Shown: positions 1 to 11,194, counted from the stretch's first letter. The stretch is 64,000 nucleotides of DNA from Lepidodermella squamata (GCA_047495785.1 JBLDXI010000006.1:62001-126000); one strand, 5' to 3'. A program made the numbers and translations. Notes: generated by a model not told the origin, from the letters alone.

Positions 1-1848
1 AGAAGCCAACTAGCGAGAAAGATCTGGGCATTGACACCGCTGAAAGGTTTTTTAATACCATAAGAGGTACGTCCGTGATAACTTTTCCATCTTACCTTGG
101 GTTGCCGAAAATAATGCGATGTTCTTATTCGCGATCAAATCGCTCAATTCTTCCAGTACACTCTCCTCGCTGCGATTAGCATTGAAAGGATATGCTCGCT
201 GGATAACACTCGCAAACGTTGCTAGAGAAGTGTTAGGAGAGACCAACTCCAATTTTGTAATGAGCGAATTCGGCCTTCCGTAGGAGACGTTTTTCAGATT
301 TTCATTGAGCTAGATGAAATTTTAGAAAAGAATCAGTAAAACAGAGAGCTTTTCTTGTCTGAATTCATCAAAAATTTCAAATTAATTATATTCTGAGATT
401 TGAGATTTCAAATATATCGTTAGCGTCGTTGAATATATCGGATTAAGGCTTGTTTCAAGGTGGCAGGTGACGAGTAAAAAGCCTTTCGACTTGTCTCTTC
501 ACTCACGTTAATAAGGCCGTTTTTTTACTTTCAATTCGAAATGGATTTAAACAAGACTAAATGAGTTATTCAATAACGCTAACGATATTAATTCATTAGA
601 ATACGAATTTAATTTATTTAAAATTGAATTTTCTCCTCTCATGGCTATAGACGATTACCATACAGAAGGAAGGTCACTGCATTCTGTGGCGGTAACGTTA
701 CATCATGGTATTTGCTCGTGGCCTTACGTGTTCTATCATACTCGTTGTCATGGACAGCTCAATGTTTTGAAAGGTTGGATCTTGCGGCCAAGTGATGCCG
801 TTGAAAATCATCGTTCCAACAATTCTCACTGTAATTGATAAATGTCGCATTTCACTCATGGCGGTATGAAGTTCATGAGACCTGTTTGCTTCGACAAGAA
901 TGCATCGTTTAGGCCGCGACAGCTGTCGACAAGAGAGGCTAATAGTTGCTCACTTAGTGACACGTTATAGCAGGCCAAGCAAGAAAAGCCTTCAGTTATG
1001 CCGCTGTTAGCAACCAACTCCGACTGAAAAGGATGGATAGGCATTGGACGGAACGTTATAATAACCTCTGATTCTCGGACTGTTTGGTTTAGGCAAGGCT
1101 CATTATACTACTCTGGTTTCGGGGTGTAACTGTTTGCATTCGACTTTCTTTGGCTTCACCTATTTTGCGTGTAATCACTTACCTCATCACCAGGACCCCA
1201 CTCATGGAAGCCAATTATCAGTGCGTAATCCAGTATAGGTCGAGGAGGCCATTCTGGCCTGTTCAACGCCTGTGCGTTGAGAGTGACTAGCTTCCGCAGT
1301 TCGTAAATTGGCTCAACACCAATGAATACGGAAAAGTGAGACTTGTTTTGGCTGACAATGGCCAGAAAGTGCCATTTTCTCGGGTGCCACGCATTTTTAA
1401 CTGTGGCCGACAAGCGTTGGTTCGAGCCATGCGCGCCAATTTCTGCGCTAAAATTGCCAACGTTCAGCTTGAAATAGATCGTGAAATCCTTTTCTCGAAA
1501 GGAGAGAATCCCTCTTGCCACGCCTCCTGATTGAGACGCGTATGTGAAGAAAAACAGTGACACGGTTTGCTGGCGGTCGAATTCGAAGAGGCGATAGTTC
1601 AAGTCATAAGTAGATAGCATACTAGAAGCTGAGGAATAAGCACTTTCGAGGTAACCAAACGGACCTGCTTGTTGCATGACGCCAGCTGAGGCAGCGTGCG
1701 AGTATTCAGTCACAACGTTTGACACGTTGGCCATGTTTCTCGTGCCGTATTGGCGATTGTACGGCACCAGAAGCAAGGGCTTGCCGAAGCTGGATACCGT
1801 GTCGATGAATGTCGTAGTCAAAATAGAACTGATGAGAAATCGCGTCAT
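1..1848 (-). CDS. LamG-like secreted protein, copy 1 (partial, possibly broken)
   Basis: This is the 3'-truncated copy of a gene whose intact paralogue lies at 30152-32981. Exons read by eye are 1848-1183, 1023-about 882, 309-96 and 39-1, running off the window. The first exon encodes a hydrophobic start followed by a LamG/concanavalin-A-like beta-sandwich region; the shared motif LLLVPYNRQYGT and the block RKWHF.A.VS.N.SHFSVF match the paralogue. Exon 3 shares the motif IQRAYPFNANRSEESVLEEL. The family is known for extracellular ligand or glycan binding; the role here is inferred. The donor of exon 2 is unclear: in the paralogue the phase-0 donor follows GGTCTC, but here the equivalent GT is lost, and the alternative donor after CAAACAG would put a stop in exon 3. 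The gap between exons 2 and 3 is about 570 bp, long for this locus. It may therefore be a pseudogene. Confidence 0.6.
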
Positions 1849-2972
1849 CGCTCAAGTATATTAGGATGTAATTTATAAAATTCCCTATTGCGTGAAGGTT
1901 AGATGTCATGCTAACAAAAACTTCCTCATGAGGTGTTTCAAGGCATTGATGAGATAATATACGCTGTATGGTAGAGTAATCATTAGTTTCGCGAACATTT
2001 ATTCATCTAAACGGTCGTATATTCTCCATCTATTGTAGATTGAATATCGGCCCCATCTGTGCTGTCTGTTGGGCTAAAGAAGGGCTATTGATCCGTTGAA
2101 TATGCATACTCGTATAAGGATCAGGGAAAGCTATATTACTCAAGAGTCTGAAGCATACTGTGGCAATTTTTCACTCGATTCTAAGAAAAAAATGGTGCAT
2201 GATTGCGACGTGGGAGTTTATTTTTGGCATTCCCAATCGCTTAATCAGTTTCATTAACTTCGGTAGGCGATAAGATTCTCAAGTACTTGCAATAACAAAA
2301 AATTAAAATCCACAGTCGTTCCATTGCCGTCTTATTGCTCATGCGACATATGCCGACTTGAAGTTGAAGAAATTAATTAATATCAATGGAGTGAAATTTG
2401 CATTATCGCCAGATGATTCACCAAGAATCTCAGGAGGAAATATTGATTTCCGCTTCCTCGAGTTCTGAAAGGTGAATTGCTATGTTCTGATCTCTGAAAA
2501 GGTGAAAAGAACCAATCTTTATCAACTGCCTTCTTTTCGAAGGTACTAATTTCAAGGCTTTCAAGGACAACAAATATATCGTTTAGTGGTATTAGGCTGG
2601 ATTTAAAATTGAAATTTTCACATTTGGCATTGCGAAGATGAAATTTCATTCACCACTCGATTTTTATATAAGCCTCAATCCGGCTGAATCGCTGTCAAAA
2701 ATTCGATGCCTTTTCCATTTCTCTTTCCGCAATATGTCCCATCTGAATTTTAAATAATCATCGCGGTAAATAATGATGTATAGTCTGTCAACAAATTGAA
2801 TAACAAAGCGAACTCGCTGCTAAATTATGCGGCCACTTAAACAAAGCGCGCGCATCAGCGCCAAATTAGCCCCGATTTATTAAGTATTCAACATAAACAA
2901 CAACAAAATCTACGAAAGAAATCATGGAATATACAGCCATAATAGGAAAAAATAATAATAAATTTCGTTTAA
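1849..2972. other. Intergenic AT-rich DNA
   Basis: No convincing coding frame is visible on either strand. Short open frames lack splice signals, domain resemblance and coding-like composition. Confidence 0.5.
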
Positions 2973-4723
2973 ATGATGAGCAAAAACAAAGTCATGTTGT
3001 CTCGATTCATTCGATCACTGCAAATCTGCGGCCTTGAGCCAACAACTTGCAACGTAGACGATTTCAGCTCAAATTCCAAAGAAACCAGTTCACAAGCCTC
3101 AGCAAAATCGCTTCGGCAATTCGCCTACCCAATTTTTGTCTGCCTGATTTGTTGGGCAAATTTCGCTCGCATTATTTTCGGATGTTTTATTACTACTAAT
3201 TCGAGCGATTCGATTGCTCTGTCTTCGATTGCTATCGCTTATTATCTGATATGCGCTACTTCGAGGACGATTTTCATCGCATTTTCATGGCAAGGAAAAT
3301 GGAGAGCAATTTTAAGACTACTGAACCCGGATCAGTTGATTGAAGGCGAAAATTCACGTGATTGGGCTGAGTTCATCAAAACAGCAACTAACAAACGCTC
3401 AATTGCGCCAATAGGTAGTAAGGAAATTACGGCTTTCAATCGGTTATTAGCCCAATAATTGTATAATGAAAAATTTAAAATTGGCGAATTACTGAAATAT
3501 TTAGGAAAGATTTAGATTTATTTTAAAATAAGAAAAAATGTGGAAAAATAATTAAAAAATAATAAATTGAAATTTGCACTCATTCAAATTTGAATATTCC
3601 TAAATTGCAGGTAAGACCTAGGGATGAACTTGCAAATAATTTTTTTCAAATTTCAATCAGAATCTCACTCATTTTTCAGTTATCCATGCGTTCTGCTGGA
3701 ATTATGTTGTCTCGGCTAATGTGGCTCTATCGACCCTGGCTGCGATTTCGAAAAATATGTTCATGCCTGTTCCCAATATCGAATCGAACTCTGGCAATGA
3801 AGATGGGGCCAGCTTTATATTATTGAATTTTGGCCGCGTGTTTCTCGTTTCAGCAGCGAATTTCACATCCGATTCCGCAATCGCATTTTCATTTGGATTA
3901 ATTTGCTACATCGCCATCGAATTCGGCTATCGGTTTAGACACCTTAAAAATTTCATATCGAAAAATTATCTCATAAAACCATTGCAACGGGCTGAGAAGA
4001 AAGACCCGGAAATACCACTGGTTGTGAAATCAGCCCGCTCGTCAACCTGCGAACAAGACGGGGACACTATCCGCCACGCCTACATCTACTTGTCCGAGTC
4101 TGTGAAAAGCCTCGATAAATCCGCGCGATTTTTCATCGCCGCCTCAATTTTATTCGGATTTTTCGGGATTTTAACGGCAATCTTCGCAAGTCGATTCTTT
4201 GACAATTTGATTCTCAGTGGTTTCTGGGCTGTTATCAGCAGCATTCTGTTGGTCAGCTTCATGATCGCGTCCGGATTTGTAAACAACTCAGCTGCGTGTG
4301 TTGGCAGGGCTTTGTTGAATGTCCCGACTCAAAATTCATTCGGCGAAAATACGGCAGATGGAATTCGGGTATGCCACTCTGGGAATTTTTCAGATAAATT
4401 AAAAAAAATTGGAGACATTAGGTTGTGATTCTGCTTGGTCGCACGAACTACAAACCTGTTGCGCTGACCTTTCTAAATATTTTTAACCTCAATTTCAAGA
4501 CAATTGTTGTGGTGAGTTTGAAAATCGAATTAATTAATTGATTTAATCAACATTTTTACAGATGCTGTTCGCCCTATTTGGCTACATTCTAATTATTATC
4601 GATATTGCGTCGAAAGATAGAAAATTCCCGATCGGAAATTTCAACGTTTCAACAACGCAGACTGCGCTTAAAGTCACCCTGAGTGACTCACTCTATCCAC
4701 CTCATTTTAAAATCACTACGTAA
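2973..4723 (+). CDS. Gustatory-receptor-like 7TM protein
   Basis: Four exons were assembled by eye: 2973-3414, 3680-4368, 4422-4511 and 4562-4723. Acceptors are TTTTTCAG, CATTAG and TTTTACAG, phases agree, and the total is 461 codons (460 aa), a typical length for the insect gustatory-receptor-like (GRL) superfamily. The N-terminus is cytoplasmic-looking, followed by several hydrophobic segments. The last two exons encode NIFNLNFKTIVVMLFALFGY, which resembles the TM7 end of GRL proteins although the canonical TYxxxxxQF is not exact. GRL proteins are inverted-topology membrane proteins that act as tetrameric ligand-gated cation channels in insects and have unknown roles in most other animals. 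The assignment rests on topology, exon structure and last-helix pattern; another divergent 7TM family remains possible. Converges with the neprilysin 3' end. Confidence 0.5.
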
Positions 4724-4869
4724 TTGAAGTCCGTATTTTCAATCGTTTTATTCAAATAAATTTCGAATGTGTGAGTGATTTTCTTGAGCGAATTCGAGAT
4801 AATTTTTCACAGCATCAATTTGATAAATTTTCATACACAACACTCTTCAATCTCGTTTTTTGATCGATT

Positions 4870-5262
4870 TCAAATATCGATACAAGCTCGCTGTTCAATC
4901 TTGCGGCTTGAGCAGTCGAAAGCAGCCGCGAAGGACTGGCTGCTGGTCGCCATTCTCTGCACGCGTGATCGGGCCAGTTCGCCGCCGTCAGCAGAGCAAT
5001 AGGCCTGAGCCCGGGCGATGAAAAACAGCTTCTGTTGCGTGACGTCGAGGTTTTTGCGCTTGAGCAGGCGGTGAGCCACCTTGACGCTGGTGAGGTCATT
5101 CAAAGCGGTGATGGGTTCATCAACCAAATTTTGCTTGGCTAGGCAAGATTTCGAGTCTTCGAACAGCTGATTGCCATTTGCGGCTTGCAGACGCTCGAGA
5201 AGGTCGCGGGCGATTGAGGATGACAGAATTCCAATCTTGACTCCTTGCACTGAGTTTTCGCC
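4870..5262 (-). CDS. Neprilysin-like (M13) C-terminal exon, active site lost
   Basis: The exon begins after an acceptor ending AAATTTCAG and ends with TAA at 4870. The block QKLFFIARAQAYCS matches the M13 signature QLFF.xFAQ.WC, and FEDSKSCLAKQ matches the F.E.S.C...QY segment between the two zinc motifs. The position expected to hold HExxH reads SSSIAR. The stretch expected to hold the ENIAD motif reads ALNDLTS and is shortened. The C-terminal CxxW is replaced by ACIDI. If these alignments are right, the product cannot bind catalytic zinc. The matching N-terminus lies at 6514-7074 on the same strand, but the central ~350 residues of M13 proteins are not visible between them. Either unrecognised exons exist or the gene has an internal deletion. 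Confidence 0.55.
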   Translation of the reverse strand, partial: GENSVQGVKIGILSSSIARDLLERLQAANGNQLFEDSKSCLAKQNLVDEPITALNDLTSVKVAHRLLKRKNLDVTQQKLFFIARAQAYCSADGGELARSRVQRMATSSQSFAAAFDCSSRKIEQRACIDI

Positions 5263-5666
5263 TGAAATTTACGGAACAAAAAATTGGAATTAAATAAAAT
5301 ATATTTTAAAATGGTAAAAAATAGTTGGCTCAATAGCCTAAATAATGTTTCAAAAAGTCTAGATTTTTTTCGTTGTTTCTGAAATAGTCAAATTTCAAAC
5401 GGGAGCGGACATTTCCGCGATGAAATTTTGAAATTTCAATTTTTCAAAAAGCATAAATTATTTCAGCAGTTATTTCAGCAGAAAAAGCGAATATTTTCGA
5501 GGTTTGAGGTGTGCCTCGGGTGCTTCCTTGTCTTGGGGTGTGCACCCTAAATGTGGGGTTCCAGCCGTAAATTTCTCCAGAACCTTGATCTATACGAGTT
5601 TTTAGTTATTTTCAAATTTTTATATTAGGAATAATTGGAGATTTCGGTGGTTAGTTACGAGTTTTA
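5263..5666. other. Non-coding spacer between the two neprilysin-like parts
   Basis: AT-rich sequence without an open frame resembling the missing M13 centre. I see no clear splice-bounded exon here. Confidence 0.45.
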
Positions 5667-6134
5667 CAGCGTGTCCCATATAAGTAACGCAAGCAAAGAA
5701 AATACACAGAGAAAAAGGTTCAGAAACTCTAAAATGAGGGACAAAGTCGCATATCATGGCCAGAAAAGTTTAAGAAAAATTAAAAAAATCACGAGAATAG
5801 TGATATCAAGTATGTCACTTGTCAATAGTCCGGAGAAATTGGGTCCGATCGGGTAAAATACCGAAAATTACCGAACCGAATCGCGGATAAAAGAAGATGG
5901 AATATTCTCTCTGTAGGTATAATTTAATAATAATATAATTTTTTTCCTAATTCTGCAATTGTTGTAAACAAAAACTAGATACTCTTTCTGTGTCTTCGGG
6001 CAACAGGGGCCTATGCGCTACCTGCAGACCATCGTTTTTATAAAATAAAATGATCATTGTTGTTTTGTTGATTTTGAATTTTCTACAAAAAGTTGCCTAA
6101 ATTAAAACATAGTTGCGAAACTTCTGGGACACTG
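5667..6134. mobile_element. Tc1/mariner-type MITE (468 bp)
   Basis: The element is bounded by TA dinucleotides (5665-5666 and 6135-6136). It begins CAGCGTGTCCCATA and ends TGGGACACTG, an imperfect inverted repeat. It has no transposase frame. A second, partial copy in opposite orientation lies at about 26530-26775, sharing the blocks GGTAAAATACCG, AATTACCGAACC and GAATATTCTCTCTGTAGG. The TA target and TIR style indicate a non-autonomous Tc1/mariner-like element. It sits in the gap where the middle of the neprilysin-like gene should be. Confidence 0.6.
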
Positions 6135-6284
6135 TATTTCAGCATGCGCAGCCGATATCGATTTTGATTATCGATTATACCATAAATCAGTGATTTTTTC
6201 GATAACAGCAGCCTTGAAAGTCAATATTCAAAATAATCTCATTTTGGGGTTTCGGATAGCTAAATAAAAGATCCAAGGCTAAAG

Positions 6285-6493
6285 ATGGAGCAAGAAAGGG
6301 ATAAAGTCGAAATCCTAAAAAAATCGGAGAAATTTCGTACCGAAGAGCCCGAACTTCAAGTAGAAAATATTTCGACTCATTTTCCTGTGCTATTCTACGA
6401 ACCAGAACCTGAGGACATTTTAGGTAAGATTCCTCAAGTTTTGAAATTTCCGATAATAATAATAAATATTTGATTATTCAATTATTTAATTTT
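6285..6493 (+). CDS. Short acidic peptide ORF (doubtful)
   Basis: A start ATG opens a charged frame ending in PEPEDIL, followed by a donor TTTTAG|GTAAGA. A nearby acceptor AATTTTAG at about 6494 would join it to a stop two codons later, giving about 48 aa. The composition is lysine/glutamate rich without hydrophobic segments. Nothing identifies a function, and it may be a chance frame or the first exon of something unseen. Confidence 0.2.
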
Positions 6494-6513
6494 AGCAATT
6501 TGATAAAATTTCA

Positions 6514-7074
6514 TCAACCTAGAAGGAGGCCCTCGTATCGTTCGGCCAGGCTCAGTTCTGAAAGCACCTTGCTCCACGTGCTAGCAGCATCGAACTTGAA
6601 ATTTCCGAGTTCTTGAATCAATTTCTCCTTTATTTCATTCGCCAGAGCTCGATTTTCTTGAATCAGCGCCGCAATCACCGCGACAGTCTCGTTGTGCAGC
6701 TGTTCGAGCTCAGTCGATTCCTGCCGATCAAGGACGGCTGACTTCCTATCCAGGTCGTTCAGCGTCTGCGCCACGGTGTCCTCAACGTAATTGCCGCAGG
6801 CGTAGTTGTGAAAATCCTCGCATGGGCTGCTCGAGAAGTTGACAGATCGCAGCATAGCCCGCACGTTCTGGCGGCACTCGCGCGTGAATTTGCACGACCG
6901 CATGGCTCGGACTTTGAACATGCCGCCGCCGCAGCCGTTTTTCGACAGTTCAAAGAAAATCGTAGTCACGGCGAAGCTGACGAGGATGGACAGGGCGATG
7001 GTTATGAATGAAATGGCAACATAACGGCAGCAGTTGCTTCGCTTTGGCGAATCGTTTTCACTGAATCTAATCAT
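6514..7074 (-). CDS. Neprilysin-like (M13) N-terminal exon
   Basis: This exon encodes a type II membrane topology. A short basic cytoplasmic end is followed by a transmembrane segment at about residues 18-45 (YVAISFITIALSILVSFAV), then the M13 N-terminal cysteine pattern with SSSPCEDFHNYACGNY, the hallmark C.DF..YACG of neprilysin and ECE enzymes. M13 proteins are ectoenzymes that trim peptides at the cell surface. The frame ends at a probable donor, CTTCTAG|GTTGAT, shortly before 6514, so more exons are expected. The only downstream M13 homology is the C-terminal exon at 4870-5262, and the intervening 1.25 kb includes a MITE. The likely states are a deletion-bearing pseudogene or a short inactive product. 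Confidence 0.65.
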   Translation of the reverse strand: MIRFSENDSPKRSNCCRYVAISFITIALSILVSFAVTTIFFELSKNGCGGGMFKVRAMRSCKFTRECRQNVRAMLRSVNFSSSPCEDFHNYACGNYVEDTVAQTLNDLDRKSAVLDRQESTELEQLHNETVAVIAALIQENRALANEIKEKLIQELGNFKFDAASTWSKVLSELSLAERYEGLLLG

Positions 7075-7919
7075 CTTGTAAAAATTAGAAAAATTCTAAA
7101 ATTCTAAGCGACCAAGAAATAATATAAATCACAAAAATTTATTTTATTTTGAATTAGAAATTGAATTAAAAAAATTAATAATATAAATTTAAAAAATTTA
7201 AATACAAATGTGAAATAAATCGGTAAAAATTCAGAAAAATCGAACGATGAGCTACAAATTCCAGGTAAAAATGAAATAGTGCTACAATGTCAAAATAATA
7301 CGTATCAGCAAGTAATAAAATAATAATATCGGTCGGTCGCCATTGATGACACATATATTTTTATCTGCATAGTAATAATTGCACCGAAATTCAGGTCAAT
7401 TGGTGCGTTCGACATGGCGACCCGCGCTCATCGTAAACTTTTATTACGTTCAATTTTCATGATTGTTAAGAAGCGTGCGCGTTAAGCACGTGCCGAACAG
7501 TACACGTTTCTATTCATTCATTTGACGATCGTGGATAACAACGAAACTCGTAATTTGAGAAAAAACATTGAATCGATTTTAATTTTCCTGATCCGCATCG
7601 AATGCCGGCAGCCAATGTAATAATGAAAGGCTAGCGGTCAGTATATGTTTGATATAACATCCGTTCTTGAATGCACTTCACGGAGGTTATTCGACGGATA
7701 ATTGTACTGCTATGATAATGCAACCGTCCACACCATTATACCTGGAGCGATTTGCAATAACATATACCTAAAACAGCTATTATCGCGTTGTTTTTTCTCG
7801 TTCCGCGATTTTTTCCGCCCGGTATAAATGCGATTTTACCCAAAGAGAGAGAGAGCACCAACGCACACAGGAATAATAATCGGATAAATTGTAGCCTGTG
7901 TGTGTAATAATAATAAGCT
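7075..7919. other. Intergenic DNA between divergent genes
   Basis: AT-rich spacer upstream of both the neprilysin-like N-terminus and the small membrane protein at 7920. No gene seen. A short purine run (GAGAGAGAGA near 7845) is present. Confidence 0.5.
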
Positions 7920-8147
7920 ATGGAGACTAAATGGCTTGTTGTTTCGCTGCTCATCTTCTTCCTAACCCTGCTGCTCTTCGTCGCCATGATTGTGCTCTAC
8001 CTGCCTGATGTCTTCCAAGAAGCGGCCCGGGACGAATCAGTAGCTGTCAATCGAACGCTGGCGGGTGACAACGACGAGTACGGCGAGTCGACCAGCGGCT
8101 TCTCCGAGCCATCAAACCTCGAAATTTTGAACCCAGATGCCGATTGA
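7920..8147 (+). CDS. Small single-pass membrane protein (75 aa)
   Basis: A 75-residue frame with a GC-richer coding-like composition. It starts METKW and has one strong membrane segment at about residues 6-28 (VVSLLIFFLTLLLFVAMIVL), followed by an acidic serine-rich tail with an N-glycosylation site (NRT). It ends in TGA with AT-rich DNA following. No family is recognised. It could be a small regulatory membrane peptide or a terminal exon of a longer gene. Confidence 0.4.
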   Translation: METKWLVVSLLIFFLTLLLFVAMIVLYLPDVFQEAARDESVAVNRTLAGDNDEYGESTSGFSEPSNLEILNPDAD

Positions 8148-8701
8148 ACACACAAATTTTACGCAAAAGTATTTTATTAAACACCCTTTTTAAAAAATAT
8201 TTTAATTAATACCTGTTTGAAGCGATTTTTATAAACCATCCGACTTGAATAAAACGGCAACGTCTTTTTGGGACATTTTATTGAAAATATATAGGTAATA
8301 GCAGCATAATTCCTGCTCGTAGAAAATCGCAAAAATGAGGAAATGAAAAATTTGAACTGATTTTTCTAAAATTGTTAGCAGAATTGTTTGAGTCTCACCT
8401 GAATCATAACATAATTTTCCCAAATTTTATTTTAAGATTTAATTTATTTATTTCACCGAAAATATTCCCCATTAACTTAATTTTTGAAATGTTGACCGCT
8501 TTAATCTAAATTATTCATCTCTCTTGAATCTTAAATATAGGGACGTTCTGGAATGCTTTTCCTCGCATATTTCATCGATAAAAAAATAATACTTAGTGAC
8601 ATAAATTACTCGGCAAATGAGACATTTAGAAGCTATACTCTTTAATTTTCTTTATCACAAAAAATATTAATTATTTAAAAAATTAATTTTACACGAAAAT
8701 A
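8148..8701. other. Intergenic AT-rich DNA
   Basis: No supported gene; the two flanking genes converge here. Confidence 0.5.
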
Positions 8702-9865
8702 TTAATCAGAGTGAATGTGCTGTTCGTCTTGGTCATCGAAAAAATCATCTGAATTTGTGAGTTCATTCGATTCTGACGAGTTCATATTTGACCCAGTTTC
8801 AGTTATTTCAGCTTCATTCGAAATTACAGGAATTTCGTCCGCGGTTGTAGATAGTACGGGTTGCGTTTCGATTTCCACCAGCTCAGAACTTTCACCGTTT
8901 AGCGCCCTCTGAAAGTGATGAATCAACTCATAGCAACTTGAGCAGACAACAGCCAGAAAAACCGAGGCAACGCTCAGGGCTAGAGCCGTACAACCAATTT
9001 CAACAGCCCCAGCAGTTTGTCTATCAGTAAAATCCACGTCGAAAAATCGAATATTAAGGTGGCGGTTGATCGCTAGAAAAGCCGTTATCGCGATTTCACA
9101 GCTCGGACTCAGCGCGAAGTAGTAGTAATTTTTAATGCCAGCGATATTAGTCATCTCCTCGTCGAGATTCGTGTCAAAAGTTGCTGTTAACACGTAACTC
9201 ATTACCAAAGTGTAGTAGTGAAAATACGCGGCATGGTACAGAAAAAGGGACGGCCAAAGTAGAGTGCCTACAAAAACGATGGCGAAAACGCCTGGCAATT
9301 GAATGAGGAAAGACAGCCGGACGAATTGAGCCCGAATTCGGCTCGTTGGTCCGAGTTCTTTCAGCCGGAAATTAACTAGGGCCACAAATCCAATTGTCCC
9401 TAAAAAATCACTTTCATAGCCATGGTCGGGTAGCTTCAGCGTGAAGGGTGGTTCGAAGTTGTAGAAAATCACCGCGAAAATGACAGGTAGGCACCTTTGA
9501 AGTGACTCGCCTCGTTTAGTTCGAGGCAGTAAAGGGTTTAAAAAGTGGTTGATCGAACTCCAAAATTTGTAGACACCGTAGCTCAAAACCGCTATTCCAA
9601 CCACCTTAATTGCGAAAATTGTGAACCAGGGCCACGTGAGGTGGGTGATTAGGGCGACTGCTGTTGTTAGGCATAGGAAAACGTGGTATCGATCGCGTTC
9701 TGAAGTTTGAGGCTGCCGAATCTGATCGACAGCCCTAGGTAAGGCTTCATAGGCTTGTCTCATAGCTGCTTTGTATCGATAAGTTGAAATTTCGTCATTT
9801 GGTAAAATGGAGGCCAGAGGAAAATTGCTAGCAATGTCCTCAATTTCAGTTGATAAATCACCCAT
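8702..9865 (-). CDS. Unrecognised polytopic membrane protein, copy A (387 aa)
   Basis: A single uninterrupted frame, apparently intronless. I count about six to seven hydrophobic segments, then a long acidic Ser/Glu/Asp-rich tail from about residue 325, probably cytosolic. It shares conserved blocks with the gene at 21208-22228: ERDRY, H..WPWF, LGTIGF.ALV.FRLKELGPT.RIR, YTLVMSYV and SPSCEI. The pair therefore defines a family. I do not recognise it. The arrangement could suit a transporter, channel or receptor, but no signature motif supports any of these. Confidence 0.65.
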   Translation of the reverse strand: MGDLSTEIEDIASNFPLASILPNDEISTYRYKAAMRQAYEALPRAVDQIRQPQTSERDRYHVFLCLTTAVALITHLTWPWFTIFAIKVVGIAVLSYGVYKFWSSINHFLNPLLPRTKRGESLQRCLPVIFAVIFYNFEPPFTLKLPDHGYESDFLGTIGFVALVNFRLKELGPTSRIRAQFVRLSFLIQLPGVFAIVFVGTLLWPSLFLYHAAYFHYYTLVMSYVLTATFDTNLDEEMTNIAGIKNYYYFALSPSCEIAITAFLAINRHLNIRFFDVDFTDRQTAGAVEIGCTALALSVASVFLAVVCSSCYELIHHFQRALNGESSELVEIETQPVLSTTADEIPVISNEAEITETGSNMNSSESNELTNSDDFFDDQDEQHIHSD

Positions 9866-11194
9866 TTGGATAAAAAACGAACTGTGGCTGAGAAGTATAA
9901 TGCGTTGATAAGTTACTTAGAGACAAGCATTATTTTGGCACCTAAGCCCTAGTCGTGCGGTCTATAATGCGGAGGATTGCTGATAAGACTTCCAGATAAA
10001 CGTGATAACCAATAAGGTGAAAATATAACCTGGGAATAAGATGCCCTTTAGATACAGCACTGCACACATATTATTATAGCACGATTTCAAAAGCCAGAAA
10101 ATTATTACGTATAGTTAAGAGTCTAGTAGAAAAATTCAAGTTATGAAAAAAGTAAGCTCTTCTTCAAATTAGGCCGTTTCCTCAACTTCATCACCAGGGC
10201 TGTGATCGAATGAAAAGTACCAATGATGCCTCACGAAAATAAATAGAAAAAATATAACAAATTCACAGCCTGCGGCCCGACAGGAATCTGAGGCGAAACG
10301 TTGAGAGTCAAGCCAATAGGCAGGAATGGATTTTATTAACTTCGCGCCATATCAACAGCAAATCGTGATTCACATTGACTGATATTGTTAGCGTCGCTGA
10401 ATAACTCGGATTTAGGCTTGTTAAAATCCGTTTCAAGGCGACCGGTGGCAAGTAAAAAGCGGCGCTTTGTAAAGTGAATGAAGAGGCATAAGGATTTTTA
10501 TTTCTCACCCCTCACCTTCAGCCATGTTTTCAGATCAGAAAAAGTGCTGATCATTGTGGCGCTCGGTCGGCCGCTCAGATATGAAATGGGTGAAAGACAG
10601 CGCAATACAGTCAATTCAGCTAAATCGAAGAAAAAATGAATTCAGGCTTATTCTCGCTGATAGGTCCAAATCGTGAATTATAATATGCAATATATATGCG
10701 ATTCGTTCAAAGCTATCATACTTGATTGACGATGGAGCCCAATATTGAACCTTTCAAAATCGGCCCTGTTCGACATTGGGGACATTAAGCTTTCCGTTAG
10801 CATGTTAGCATGGATGTCTTTTAATTTATGATCATGGTTGGTTTCATAAGAAGAAGTGCCGGCGAAAAATTGCCCAGCATGTTTATCGTGGACCGTTCGA
10901 AGGGAAAGCTTTGATAAACTAGCACAATGGTGCAACGAATCCCAATCTGGGCTTCTTAACATAAATTACCAAGCACTTGGCACAGCTTTTCTTGCGAACG
11001 TTCCCATTTAATTATTGCATCAAGAAATTGATCTGATTGCAATCCAATGATTATATTGGAGACCCAGCATAGTTTACTTATCTTCAGCAATAAAGAGAGG
11101 AAAATATGATCAGCACAGTTAGCCACATAAGGATTAACTTTGCCTTGATCGATGTTCTAGTGGAAAGTTGTGGAAGATTTCCACTCATGATAGC
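9866..11194. other. Intergenic DNA with a dispersed repeat fragment
   Basis: No gene is convincing. About 10376-10480 resembles about 405-480 (shared pieces GTTAGCGTCG, AGGCTTGTT and AGTAAAAAGC), suggesting a low-copy dispersed repeat. Confidence 0.4.

Noticed and set aside
641-838. 65-aa plus-strand frame inside the LamG copy 1 gap
   Set aside because: No homologue or splice support; likely chance in intronic DNA.
10678-10962. 94-aa minus-strand frame
   Set aside because: No start context, no hydrophobic or domain pattern and no paralogue; judged chance.
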